A DNA stretch of 64,000 bases. Origin: Sulfitobacter undariae (GTDB taxonomy: Bacteria > Pseudomonadota > Alphaproteobacteria > Rhodobacterales > Rhodobacteraceae). The notes beneath the pieces were generated by a model, which had not been told where the DNA came from, did no database searches, and was given only the letters and a program-made list of their open reading frames with translations. Location: NCBI RefSeq assembly GCF_014196805.1, contig NZ_JACIEI010000001.1, positions 372,001 through 436,000 of the forward strand, written 5' to 3'. Positions 48,895 through 57,287 of the stretch are shown one piece after another. Positions within the stretch are counted from its first letter, which is position 1, and each line of letters starts with the position of its first letter. A program made the translations under genes and the position numbers.

Positions 48895-50598
48895 TCATTT
48901 ATCGGTGCCGGCCATTATTTCGGATTCTACTTTTTCAACGTCATCTACGCTTAGTTCATATTCTGTGATTGCTGATGTTGTGGTTATGTAACCTTTTTCC
49001 AAATCGCGCTTGATTTCGGTAGTGTCGCGTTCGGATACGGGGCCATATCCTGCACCACCCGGAAAGGCCATCTTCACGCGCTGCCCTTTAGGGATGCTCT
49101 GGCGGCCTTTGCCTTGCATGGGGGTGCCATCCTCGCGGGTAATGCGTGTAGGCGCACCATCGCCTCCGCCACGGCGCCCCCGTGCGGGATAATGCACGCG
49201 GTCCAACATGGCCGAGATGTCATACTCATAGCCGTCACGTGCGCCGATCTCCATGTATTGGCCCAACCCGCCCCGTTGCTTGCCGACACCGCCTGAATCG
49301 GCGCGCAGTTCTTTGCGCCAGATGATCACGGGGCCAGCATGTTCTGTCGCCTCTACAGGCATTGTCATTACGCCGGACGGGAAGGCGGTGGCATTCAGGC
49401 CGTCTATCAAAGGCCGCGCGCCTGCACCGCCAGAGTTGAAGGTGAGCACTTCTGCACGCCGCGCGCCCTTGGGGGCGTCGGCGGTGGGGCGCAGCGAGAT
49501 TTGAAAATTGCACAGGCATCCCGCGCCTTCGGCTGGCACGACATCGGGCAGGATTTTGTCCAGCGCGTCATAGACTGTGTCAGGGACAAAGTGGCCAACG
49601 ATGTGACGCAGGGCAACGGGGGCCGGATGCAGCGCGTTGACGATTGTGTTTTCAGGGGCGATGACTTCGAAGGGCGCAAGCGAGGCCGCGTTATTAGGGA
49701 TTTCGGGCGCGATGGCGCATTTGAGCGCGTAGCAGGCGTAGGCTTTGGCATAGACCAAGGGGCAGTTGATGCCTTTTGGATCAAGACCTGAGGTCCCTGC
49801 AAAGTCAGTCAGGATGCGGTTTCCCTCAATGGTGAGTTTGACGCGCAGGGTGATCGGTGCGGCAAACCCGTCTACCGTCATTTCGCCAGTGGCTGAGGTC
49901 CGTGGCAGGGTTGCGATGCGCTCCAATGTGGCACGGCGGGAGTTGTCAAAGATGAAGTCGGCGATGCCCGTCAGATCCGTGAGGTTGAACTCGCCCATCA
50001 TCTCGATCAGGCGGCGGTGGCCGATGTCATTGCAGGTGGCTAATGCATAGAGATCACCAACCAGTTGATCAGGTTCGCGCACATTTCCGCGCACAATCCG
50101 CAGTAGGGTTTCATCGACGGTGCCACGATCCGCAAAACGCATGATCGGCAGATACAGCCCTTCTTCGTAGATCGAGTTCGCGTCAGCTCCAAAGCCGCGC
50201 CCGCCAATATCAACCACATGGGCGGTACAGGCAAAGAACCCGACCAAGGTGCCATTGTGGAAAGAGGGGGTAACCATGGTGATGTCGTGCAAGTGGCCTG
50301 TGCCTTCCCATGGGTCGTTGGTCAGATAGACATCGCCCTGCGCCATGGTTTCACGCCCGATGCGGCGGATGAAATGGGCCACAGCATCGGCCATGGCATT
50401 CACATGCCCCGGCGTTCCTGTCACGGCCTGTGCCAGCATCAGCCCTTGGGCATCATAGACCCCTGCGGATAGATCACCCGCTTCGCGCACAGAGGTGGAG
50501 AAGGCGGTACGGACCAAGGCTTGCGCCTGTTCCTCAACGATAGAGATCAGGCGGTTCCACATGACTTGATAGGCGACAGTTGTAGGTTGCTTGCTCAT
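48895..50598 (-). CDS. hyuB: Hydantoinase B/oxoprolinase family protein (HyuB-like)
   Basis: This is the 567-aa beta-type subunit of an ATP-dependent hydantoinase/oxoprolinase. The N-terminus reads YQVMWNRLISIVEEQAQALV, followed by the conserved ISTSVREAGDLSAGVYDAQG region, VYLTNDPWEGTGHLHDITMV and VVDIGGRGFGADANSIYEEG. The C-terminal block GARPLIDGLNATAFPSGVMT then RGRRGGGDGAPTRI is also typical. It works as a heteromer with HyuA, encoded 4 bp upstream. The substrate could be a hydantoin, 5-oxoproline, N-methylhydantoin or related cyclic amide. Confidence 0.92.
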   Translation of the reverse strand: MSKQPTTVAYQVMWNRLISIVEEQAQALVRTAFSTSVREAGDLSAGVYDAQGLMLAQAVTGTPGHVNAMADAVAHFIRRIGRETMAQGDVYLTNDPWEGTGHLHDITMVTPSFHNGTLVGFFACTAHVVDIGGRGFGADANSIYEEGLYLPIMRFADRGTVDETLLRIVRGNVREPDQLVGDLYALATCNDIGHRRLIEMMGEFNLTDLTGIADFIFDNSRRATLERIATLPRTSATGEMTVDGFAAPITLRVKLTIEGNRILTDFAGTSGLDPKGINCPLVYAKAYACYALKCAIAPEIPNNAASLAPFEVIAPENTIVNALHPAPVALRHIVGHFVPDTVYDALDKILPDVVPAEGAGCLCNFQISLRPTADAPKGARRAEVLTFNSGGAGARPLIDGLNATAFPSGVMTMPVEATEHAGPVIIWRKELRADSGGVGKQRGGLGQYMEIGARDGYEYDISAMLDRVHYPARGRRGGGDGAPTRITREDGTPMQGKGRQSIPKGQRVKMAFPGGAGYGPVSERDTTEIKRDLEKGYITTTSAITEYELSVDDVEKVESEIMAGTDK

Positions 50599-50602
50599 GG
50601 TC

Positions 50603-52687
50603 CTATCCTTTGTTCTTTAGGGTGACATCGATGCAACCATCCGGTTGCCGATGCGCCCTGCGGCTGCTGGGGATGATGATGGTTGTTTCATCTTCGGTGA
50701 TGCACGCGGGGCCCGATATTTCAGTGCCGGTCACCAACCTGTGGCGTCGATACAGGTATCCGTGAACGTTTTCGCCCTTGGCCGCGTCAAAGAAGCTGCA
50801 CTTGCCATTCACCACGGCGACTTTGCCACGGGTTTGCTGAACTGCGCGATTGACAGGCTGCGGTGGGGTGGTGGCGTTGACCGACCAGACGGTGATCTCA
50901 ATATCCATGCCCACGACTGCGCGGCCAAATAGGCGCGTGTAATCGGCGGTAAAGCGTTCTTCGAATACTGCCGGATCAGGATTTTGCACTTGCTCGGCGG
51001 TTAGCGAAACAGGAATCTCCCATCCTTGCCCCTTGTAGCGCATGTAGACTTTGTATTCCGCGATGATCTCGCCCTTGGGGGCGCAGGTGCGCACAAATGA
51101 GGTCGCCTCAGCGCGTAGTTCGGCCAGTAAATCAGTCACCGTGGGCCTGTCGAACCGCGCCAGCGTCATGTAAACTGAGCGCGTAGCCTCAAAGCTGAAG
51201 GGCGCACGCAAGAAACCGATGGCCGAGCCGACACCCGCCCCTTCAGGGATCAGCAGCCGCGTGATGCCCAGCTTTTCGCACAGGCGCCCCGCATGCAGGG
51301 GGGCCGCGCCGCCAAAGGCGATCATGGTGTATTCCGACAGGTCTTCGCCATTCTCAACCGCATGCACGCGGGCGGCATTGGCCATGTTTTCATCGACAAC
51401 CTCAACCAGTCCCGAGGCGGCGGTTTTTACATCAAGGTCCAGCGGATCACCCAAGTCAGCCAGCACCGCAGCGCGAGCGGCGTTTTCATCCAGTGTCATG
51501 GTGCCGCCTGCAAATTTCTTGGCATCCAGCTTGCCAACCACCAGATTGGCGTCGGTGACAGTGGGGCGTGTACCACCACGGCCATAGCAGGCAGGGCCGG
51601 GTTCGGAGCCTGCGCTTTCTGGCCCGACACGGATCTGGCGCAGGGCATCCACATGCGCGATCGAGCCGCCGCCCGCGCCGATTTCTACCATATCAATCAC
51701 GGGGATCGAAATTGGCATGCCTGACCCCTTTTTAAAGCGGTAGCTACGGGCAACTTCAAACACGCGTGAAGTTTTGGGGGTTTGGTTCTGGATCAGGCAA
51801 ATCTTGGCGGTGGTGCCACCCATGTCAAAGCTGAGCACCTTATCCAGCCCGTAGCGCGCTGCGATATGGGCAGCAAAAACAGCCCCACCAGCGGGGCCGC
51901 TTTCAACCAGTCGTACGGGGAATTCGGCGGCATTTGTGATAGAGATAATGCCCCCGCCCGAGTGCATCAGGAAAATGGCGCAATTTACACCCTCATTGCG
52001 CAACCGTCCCTCCAGCCGCCCCAGATAGGATTTCATCAGCGGTTTGATATAGGCGTTGGCGACTGTCGTGTTGAACCGTTCATATTCGCGCATCTGCGGG
52101 GAGACTTCGCAGCTGAGCGAGATCATCACATCGGGCAGGCGGGCGGCCAGCACATCCCGCACAAGGCGTTCATGTGTGGGGTTGAGATAGCTGTGTAGCA
52201 ATCCGATGGCGACGCTTTCATACCCTGCGATGGCGATGGCTTCGACGACAGGTTCGATATCGGCGGCAGTAAGGGGCAATAGTTCGCCTCCAGAGGCATC
52301 AATGCGGCCCGGCACCGTGTAACGCCGTTGGCGCGGCAGCAGAGGTTCTGGCAGTTTCAGGTTCAGGTCATATTGTTCAAACCGCGACTCGGTGCGCATT
52401 TCGATGACATCGCGGAATCCTTCGGTGGTGATCAACGCAGTTTTAGCACCGCGGCGTTCAATCAACGCGTTGGTGGCCAAGGTAGTACCATGGATGATCT
52501 GGGTGATGTCACGTGGCTTCAGCCCCGCCTTTTCACAAACGATGTGCATGCCGTCGATGATCGCCTGTTCGGGCGCGGTATAGGTGGTCAGTACTTTGGT
52601 GGAGAAGCTGTCGCCGCCCGTCTCAAGCACAACATCTGTAAACGTGCCGCCAATATCTACGCCAAGACGTGCATCTTGTCTGTCCAT
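50603..52687 (-). CDS. hyuA: Hydantoinase A/oxoprolinase family protein (HyuA-like)
   Basis: This is a 694-aa subunit with an actin-like ATPase fold. The phosphate motif LGVDIGGTFTDVVLETGGDS is at the N-terminus, followed by IIHGTTLATNALIERRGAKT. The second phosphate region is KVLSFDMGGTTAKICLIQ, and the later SGPAGGAVFAAHIAARYGLD and MIAFGGAAPLHAGRLCEKLG complete the fold. It forms the ATP-dependent hydrolase with HyuB. It is transcribed between the GNAT gene (30 bp upstream) and hyuB. Confidence 0.93.
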   Translation of the reverse strand: MDRQDARLGVDIGGTFTDVVLETGGDSFSTKVLTTYTAPEQAIIDGMHIVCEKAGLKPRDITQIIHGTTLATNALIERRGAKTALITTEGFRDVIEMRTESRFEQYDLNLKLPEPLLPRQRRYTVPGRIDASGGELLPLTAADIEPVVEAIAIAGYESVAIGLLHSYLNPTHERLVRDVLAARLPDVMISLSCEVSPQMREYERFNTTVANAYIKPLMKSYLGRLEGRLRNEGVNCAIFLMHSGGGIISITNAAEFPVRLVESGPAGGAVFAAHIAARYGLDKVLSFDMGGTTAKICLIQNQTPKTSRVFEVARSYRFKKGSGMPISIPVIDMVEIGAGGGSIAHVDALRQIRVGPESAGSEPGPACYGRGGTRPTVTDANLVVGKLDAKKFAGGTMTLDENAARAAVLADLGDPLDLDVKTAASGLVEVVDENMANAARVHAVENGEDLSEYTMIAFGGAAPLHAGRLCEKLGITRLLIPEGAGVGSAIGFLRAPFSFEATRSVYMTLARFDRPTVTDLLAELRAEATSFVRTCAPKGEIIAEYKVYMRYKGQGWEIPVSLTAEQVQNPDPAVFEERFTADYTRLFGRAVVGMDIEITVWSVNATTPPQPVNRAVQQTRGKVAVVNGKCSFFDAAKGENVHGYLYRRHRLVTGTEISGPACITEDETTIIIPSSRRAHRQPDGCIDVTLKNKG

Positions 52688-52717
52688 CTCAATATTCCAG
52701 TCTTTTGGTTCGGTCTT

Positions 52718-53161
52718 TTAAAGCTTGATGTCGTAGGTGACCCAAGGCGTGCGCGTGGCGACGCGGTCATATACACCGCGAGCGCGGTAGTTGTCCTCGG
52801 CGGTGATCCAGCGGATCAGGCCCCAACCGTTTTCGCGTCCTTTGTCAGCCACAGCTTCAATCAGCGCTTGGGCAGCCCCTGATCCGCGTGTGTCGGGATC
52901 GACAAACAAGTCGTCTAGAAACCCGTTGGTCGCTGCCCGTAGGTTTGAGGTGAACGGGCGGTAATGGGTAAAGCCGATGATGGTATCGTCCAGCACGGCG
53001 ACAATGCAGTTTGATCCGTGTGCAGGATCATGAAGCCAGCCCCAGACCGTATCGCGCATGGCTTGAGTCTGCTCAACCTTGTAAAATGTTGCATAGCCCT
53101 GAAATAGCACCTCCCATTCGGCGTGATCGGTTTGGGCTAGGGGGCGGGTAGTAAGGGACAT
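52718..53161 (-). CDS. GNAT-family N-acetyltransferase
   Basis: This is a 147-aa acetyltransferase. The acetyl-CoA loop is VDPDTRGSGAAQALIEAVAD (Q/R-x2-G-x-G/A type), preceded by GFTHYRPFTSNLRAATNGFL and followed by IRWITAEDNYRARGVYDRVA. It sits in the hydantoinase cluster, 17 bp after the FAD oxidoreductase gene, so it may acetylate an amino acid or amine released in that pathway; this is inference. Confidence 0.88.
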   Translation of the reverse strand: MSLTTRPLAQTDHAEWEVLFQGYATFYKVEQTQAMRDTVWGWLHDPAHGSNCIVAVLDDTIIGFTHYRPFTSNLRAATNGFLDDLFVDPDTRGSGAAQALIEAVADKGRENGWGLIRWITAEDNYRARGVYDRVATRTPWVTYDIKL

Positions 53162-53178
53162 AAGTTTTCCAGTTTGGT

Positions 53179-54375
53179 TTAGATGATAGCAGTCTCAAGA
53201 AAGCTCTCGTTGCGGTGGGTACGGTTTACGTCAAATGCGCTGAGGTCAAGACTGCGGTAAGTGCCATAGGTGATCAATTCGGCGATGCCGCGGCCAATGG
53301 CGGGGGCTTGTTGCAGCCCATGACCCGAAAATCCGTTGACGAAGATAAAGTTCGGGCAGCTCTGTGCGCGGCCCAGCAAAGCGTTTTGATCCAGCGTGTT
53401 ATAGGCGTAATGGCCAACCCATTCGTTGATGACTTTGACCGCTTCGAATTGCGGGATGCGGGTGGCGATGGCGGGCCAGACTTTATTTTCCCACAGGCTG
53501 TGATCAAAATCAAAATCATCATAGGCGGCATCATAATCGTCTTCGGGCGGGCAACCAGCCATGTAATATTTGCCATCTGACCTGACATGCACGCCTGAGG
53601 GATCAATGGTGAGCGGTAAATCAATGTCCAGCGGCTGTGCCGCATCAAAAACAAAGGTATAGCGTTTTCGCGGAACAACAGGAATTTCCAGCCCTGCCAT
53701 CTGCGCAGTGGCCGCGGCACGCGGGCCAGAGGCATTTACAACCGTACCGCAGGCGATGTCGGTGCCATCTGATAAGGTCACGCTGTTCACCCTATCGCCT
53801 TTACGGGTGATCGCCGTCACTTCGGCATGCACAAACTCTATCCCTGCCGCACGGGCGCTGCGTTTGAACCAGTCAAACATGGTGCCGCCGTCAAAATAGC
53901 CCTCGTCTACCAGATTGTGATTGCCTGCCAGAATGTCATCAAGCTGATAAAACGGATAAGCCTGCGCAATCTCATCGCGGCTCATGTGGCGAGTGGCGGT
54001 GCCAAGGGCGCTTTGCACCGCCTGTGAGCGCTGCAAGGATTGTGTGAATTCTGGCGTATCGGCCAGATAGAGATAGCCAAAGCTTTGCAGCGTCAGGTTT
54101 GGCACATCGGGATTGTCGCCCATGAAGCTGCGAAAATTGCGGATGAATTGAGCGCCGAACTGGCTGACCTGAATGTTGGTTGCATTGCTGAATTGCTGGC
54201 GGATGCAGCTGTTGGTGTGGGACGTGGAGGCAAATGTATAGGTCGGGTCACGCTCAACCACCAAAACAGTGCCGTCAAACCCCGCCATTTGCGTCAGCCA
54301 CCACGCCACGGAGGAGCCATAGATCGCTCCTCCGATAATCACCACATCATAGCTGGAGCGGGTAGGGGTGCGCAT
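53179..54375 (-). CDS. FAD-dependent amino-acid oxidase (DAO family)
   Basis: This is a 398-aa DAO-fold flavoprotein from ATG 54375. The FAD motif is VVIIGGAIYGSSVAWWLTQM, in which the third glycine of GxGxxG is Ala, a variant common among roseobacter DAO proteins. Other blocks are HTNSCIRQQFSNATNIQVSQ, GTVVNASGPRAAATAQMAGL, and the substrate-end NEWVGHYAYNTLDQNALLGR then GFSGHGLQQAPAIGRGIAEL. It likely oxidises a D-, N-methyl or imino acid produced by the hydantoinase. The hydrophobic N-terminus is the dinucleotide fold, not a signal peptide. Confidence 0.9.
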   Translation of the reverse strand: MRTPTRSSYDVVIIGGAIYGSSVAWWLTQMAGFDGTVLVVERDPTYTFASTSHTNSCIRQQFSNATNIQVSQFGAQFIRNFRSFMGDNPDVPNLTLQSFGYLYLADTPEFTQSLQRSQAVQSALGTATRHMSRDEIAQAYPFYQLDDILAGNHNLVDEGYFDGGTMFDWFKRSARAAGIEFVHAEVTAITRKGDRVNSVTLSDGTDIACGTVVNASGPRAAATAQMAGLEIPVVPRKRYTFVFDAAQPLDIDLPLTIDPSGVHVRSDGKYYMAGCPPEDDYDAAYDDFDFDHSLWENKVWPAIATRIPQFEAVKVINEWVGHYAYNTLDQNALLGRAQSCPNFIFVNGFSGHGLQQAPAIGRGIAELITYGTYRSLDLSAFDVNRTHRNESFLETAII

Positions 54376-54457
54376 GGGCAGGCTTTCTTCTGTGAGTTGC
54401 AAGGAGCCGATTTAACAAAGCCTAATCATGGCTGGAAGATATTGCCCAGAGCGATTT

Positions 54458-55063
54458 TCAGGGATCAAAGGGCTGCTTGATCGCACGGGCGACCAATTCA
54501 AGGCGATCTTGCCCGTAAAACATATCTCCGCCTACAAAATATGTGGGCGAACCAAAGACACTGCGTGCAATCGCTTCTTTCGTATTGGCTGAAAACTGCT
54601 CACTTACGGCGGTGCTACGGGCCATTTTCAGCAAAGCCTGAGCGTCTTCGCCGCACTCCTGCGCGATTTGCAAAAGGGTATCAGCATCCGCAATATCCGC
54701 ATCATCACGCCAATGGGCCTGTAAAATGGCAAAGCCGACGCGGTCTGGATCAGTGGCCGCAATGATCATGCCGCTGGCAAGGGCGAGTGGATTATCATGA
54801 TGGGTCGGGCGACGGGAGATCATTGGCAAATCGCGCCATTGCGACCAACGGCGTAATTCGCGGCCAAAGAAATACTCGATATGCGCCACGGTACGGCCTT
54901 GGATCACGTGTGGGCTGGCTGCTTGCACAACAGGGAGATAGTCAAAGGGGCGGTGCACCACCCGCCACCCACTGTCTTGCGCGATCTGCGCCAGCGCCTT
55001 TGTCCCCAGATAGGCATAGGCGGAATGGGCGGCGTAAAAATACTCAATAGTGTTAGCGGTCAC
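54458..55063 (-). CDS. 2-hydroxychromene-2-carboxylate isomerase-like protein (DsbA/GST-kappa fold)
   Basis: This is a 201-aa thioredoxin-fold protein of the HCCA isomerase family. The N-terminus reads EYFYAAHSAYAYLGTKALAQ (Ser in the S/A-Y active region where GST-kappa uses Ser), and the C-terminal loop is ARSVFGSPTYFVGGDMFYGQ followed by DRLELVARAIK. Members isomerise or conjugate with glutathione. It is the first gene of the hydantoinase cluster as transcribed, separated by 82 bp from the DAO gene; a direct link to hydantoin chemistry is uncertain. Confidence 0.88.
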   Translation of the reverse strand: MTANTIEYFYAAHSAYAYLGTKALAQIAQDSGWRVVHRPFDYLPVVQAASPHVIQGRTVAHIEYFFGRELRRWSQWRDLPMISRRPTHHDNPLALASGMIIAATDPDRVGFAILQAHWRDDADIADADTLLQIAQECGEDAQALLKMARSTAVSEQFSANTKEAIARSVFGSPTYFVGGDMFYGQDRLELVARAIKQPFDP

Positions 55064-55152
55064 GGCGGTCTCCGGTAAAAAATCTCATTGTTCATTTGAC
55101 TTTAGCCGCGATCGCTCCATTGTCACGGGGGAAGTAGGGCAAGGGCTGTTTG

Positions 55153-55698
55153 ATGGACCGCGGACAGATAGAAACGTTGATCAGCCGTGTGGCGTTGAAT
55201 GATCGGGCGGCGTTTACAGGACTTTATGATGCGACCTCGGCGAAACTTTTCGGCGTGTGCCTGCGTGTGTTGAATGATCGGGCCGCAGCAGAGGACGCCA
55301 TGCAAGATAGTTTTGTGAAAGTATGGAAACACGCATCGCGCTATCAGGCCAATGGGCTGAGCCCGATGACATGGCTGATCACAATTGCGCGGAACACTGC
55401 GATCGATCGGCTGCGTGCAACCCGTAAAGGACATGTTGATATAGATACGCCGGGGCTTGAACTGGCTGCTTCGGGCGCTGGACCAGAACAAATGGCGGTG
55501 GCCTCTGGCGAGGCGCGCAGGCTGGTAGGGTGTCTGGATGAACTCTCCGAGGATCGCGGCGTGGCGGTGCGGGGGGCGTATTTGGACGGGCAAAGCTATC
55601 AGGAATTGGCGGATGCATTTTCTGTGCCGCTTAATACAATGCGCACATGGTTGCGTCGTGGGTTAATGTCGTTACGTGAATGTATGAGTCGTGAGTGA
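55153..55698 (+). CDS. ECF-type sigma-70 factor
   Basis: This is a 181-aa sigma factor with only regions 2 and 4. Region 2 has NDRAAFTGLYDATSAKLFGV, VLNDRAAAEDAMQDSFVKVW and SPMTWLITIARNTAIDRLRA; region 4 has VRGAYLDGQSYQELADAFSV and PLNTMRTWLRRGLMSLREC. It resembles the SigK/RskA pairing, since the next gene encodes an RskA-type anti-sigma factor. ATG 55153 is preferred; a TTG lies one codon earlier. Target promoters are unknown, and it is a different ECF type from the EcfG-like sites of region 4. Confidence 0.92.
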   Translation: MDRGQIETLISRVALNDRAAFTGLYDATSAKLFGVCLRVLNDRAAAEDAMQDSFVKVWKHASRYQANGLSPMTWLITIARNTAIDRLRATRKGHVDIDTPGLELAASGAGPEQMAVASGEARRLVGCLDELSEDRGVAVRGAYLDGQSYQELADAFSVPLNTMRTWLRRGLMSLRECMSRE

Positions 55699-55708
55699 GG
55701 GGGACGAA

Positions 55709-56395
55709 ATGACCGATGATGTGGCACCCCAGGGCGATGATCTTTTGGCAGCAGAACTGGCGCTGGGCCTGCTGGAAGGCGATGAGCTGAGCCAAGCAAA
55801 CGCACGTGCGCTGCGTGACCCCGCCTTTGCAGTACTGCTGGTTGCATGGCAGGAACGGCTGGTCGCGATGACAGATGAGATCGCGCCAGTGACCCCGCCA
55901 AAACATGTCAAAAAGCGTCTGTTAAGTACATTGTTCGTCACTGCACCCGTGCCCGTGTTGCAGCGGCTGTGGATATGGAAAGGGCTAAGCTTTGCCGCAT
56001 TGGCGCTTGCCGCCTTTTTGGGCGTTCAGCAGTTGGGACCAGAAACACCACCAGCGGCAGGGCCGCTATATGCCACACAGTTGATGGGTGATGGGGTGCC
56101 GTTGCAAGTCTTGGCGGTTCTGGATGCGCGACAAGGGGACGTCGCGCTGAGCCGTGTTGCAGGGCGCGAGGCCGAGGGCCGATCGTTTGAGCTTTGGGCG
56201 ATTGTGCCGGATACGCCGCCGATATCGTTGGGTATTATGCAAGAGGGTGCGACCATGCGGGTGGCCTTGCCAGAGAATTTGCGTAGCCGTGGTGCCGAAA
56301 TCACGCTGGCCATTACAGATGAACCCGCAGGTGGATCGCCCAACGGCGTGCCCACAGGTGACGTGTTGGCGGCCTCCGCATTGGTCGCTATTTAG
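55709..56395 (+). CDS. RskA-type anti-sigma factor
   Basis: This is a 228-aa single-span membrane protein. The N-terminal sigma-binding region is short (DDLLAAELALGLLEGDELSQ), followed by a transmembrane helix KGLSFAALALAAFLGVQQLG and a periplasmic RskA domain (PLQVLAVLDARQGDVALSRV; FELWAIVPDTPPISLGIMQE; ITLAITDEPAGGSPNGVPTG). ATG 55709 with GAGGGGG upstream is preferred; GTG 55691 is possible and would overlap the sigma gene by 8 nt. It should sequester the adjacent sigma factor until a periplasmic signal releases it. Confidence 0.9.
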   Translation: MTDDVAPQGDDLLAAELALGLLEGDELSQANARALRDPAFAVLLVAWQERLVAMTDEIAPVTPPKHVKKRLLSTLFVTAPVPVLQRLWIWKGLSFAALALAAFLGVQQLGPETPPAAGPLYATQLMGDGVPLQVLAVLDARQGDVALSRVAGREAEGRSFELWAIVPDTPPISLGIMQEGATMRVALPENLRSRGAEITLAITDEPAGGSPNGVPTGDVLAASALVAI

Positions 56396-56434
56396 CGCGG
56401 CCAGCGCGTAGAGTGAGTTCGATGCGTCGGGTGA

Positions 56435-57202
56435 TCAGGAAAATGGCATTTCTGGATAGCTAACGCCAGCCAGATATAGCCCATGGGGCGGGCAGACTGG
56501 GCCGCATGCGGCGCGGTCGCGGGCCTCGAGGGCGGCGGTCACGTCATCGGGCGTCATCTGCCCGCTGCCGACCCGCTCCAACGTGCCAACAAAGCTGCGT
56601 ACTTGGTTGTGCAGAAATGACCGCGCACGCACGTCAAAATGAACTTCTGTGCCCTGTAGGGTTTCGACCTGAGTGATGTCCAAACGGCTCATTGTCTTGA
56701 TCGGGCTGAGCGACTGACAGATGGTGGAACGGAACGTGGTGAAGTCGTGTTCGCCGAGCAGCCTGTTGGCCGCTTCTTGCATGGTTGCGATGTCCAATTT
56801 GTTCTTAATCTGCCAAACCAACCCTTTTTGGTGGGTCGCAGGGGCGCGGCGGCACAAAATGCGAAAGAAATACTGTCGCTCTTGCGCAGAAAACCTTGCG
56901 TGAAACGTATCGGGCACAGGCACGCAATTCACAATCGCCACAGGCGCGGGTTTCAGGTGGTAATTGACGGCTTCTGACAAGCGGAAGGGGGTCCAGTCGC
57001 GTTCCATATCACAATGGGCAACCTGTCCCAACGCATGCACACCTTTATCCGTGCGCCCTGCGGCGGCGATATTATGGGTGCGCGGCTCCAGCTTGGCCAA
57101 GGCATCTTCAATGGCACCCTGAACCGAAGCAAGGGTCTTTTGGCGCTGCCAACCGTGGAAGGGCGCGCCATTATATTCAATCTGAAGGGCATAACGTGGC
57201 AT
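56435..57202 (-). CDS. truA: tRNA pseudouridine synthase A
   Basis: This is a 255-aa enzyme that isomerises U38-40 in the anticodon stem of many tRNAs. The opening [18 protein letters not shown], the catalytic Asp in [19 protein letters not shown] (about residue 53), [19 protein letters not shown] and the C-terminal [20 protein letters not shown] are all standard. It is convergent with the anti-sigma gene and divergent from ycjX. Confidence 0.96.
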   Translation of the reverse strand: MPRYALQIEYNGAPFHGWQRQKTLASVQGAIEDALAKLEPRTHNIAAAGRTDKGVHALGQVAHCDMERDWTPFRLSEAVNYHLKPAPVAIVNCVPVPDTFHARFSAQERQYFFRILCRRAPATHQKGLVWQIKNKLDIATMQEAANRLLGEHDFTTFRSTICQSLSPIKTMSRLDITQVETLQGTEVHFDVRARSFLHNQVRSFVGTLERVGSGQMTPDDVTAALEARDRAACGPVCPPHGLYLAGVSYPEMPFS

Positions 57203-57287
57203 AAAGGGGCTTTATCGCGGGGGGTGCCCTGTGGCAATCCCTACACAACACGCCTATGTAAGAGGTTGTTAAAAGGGCAGGGTTTTC

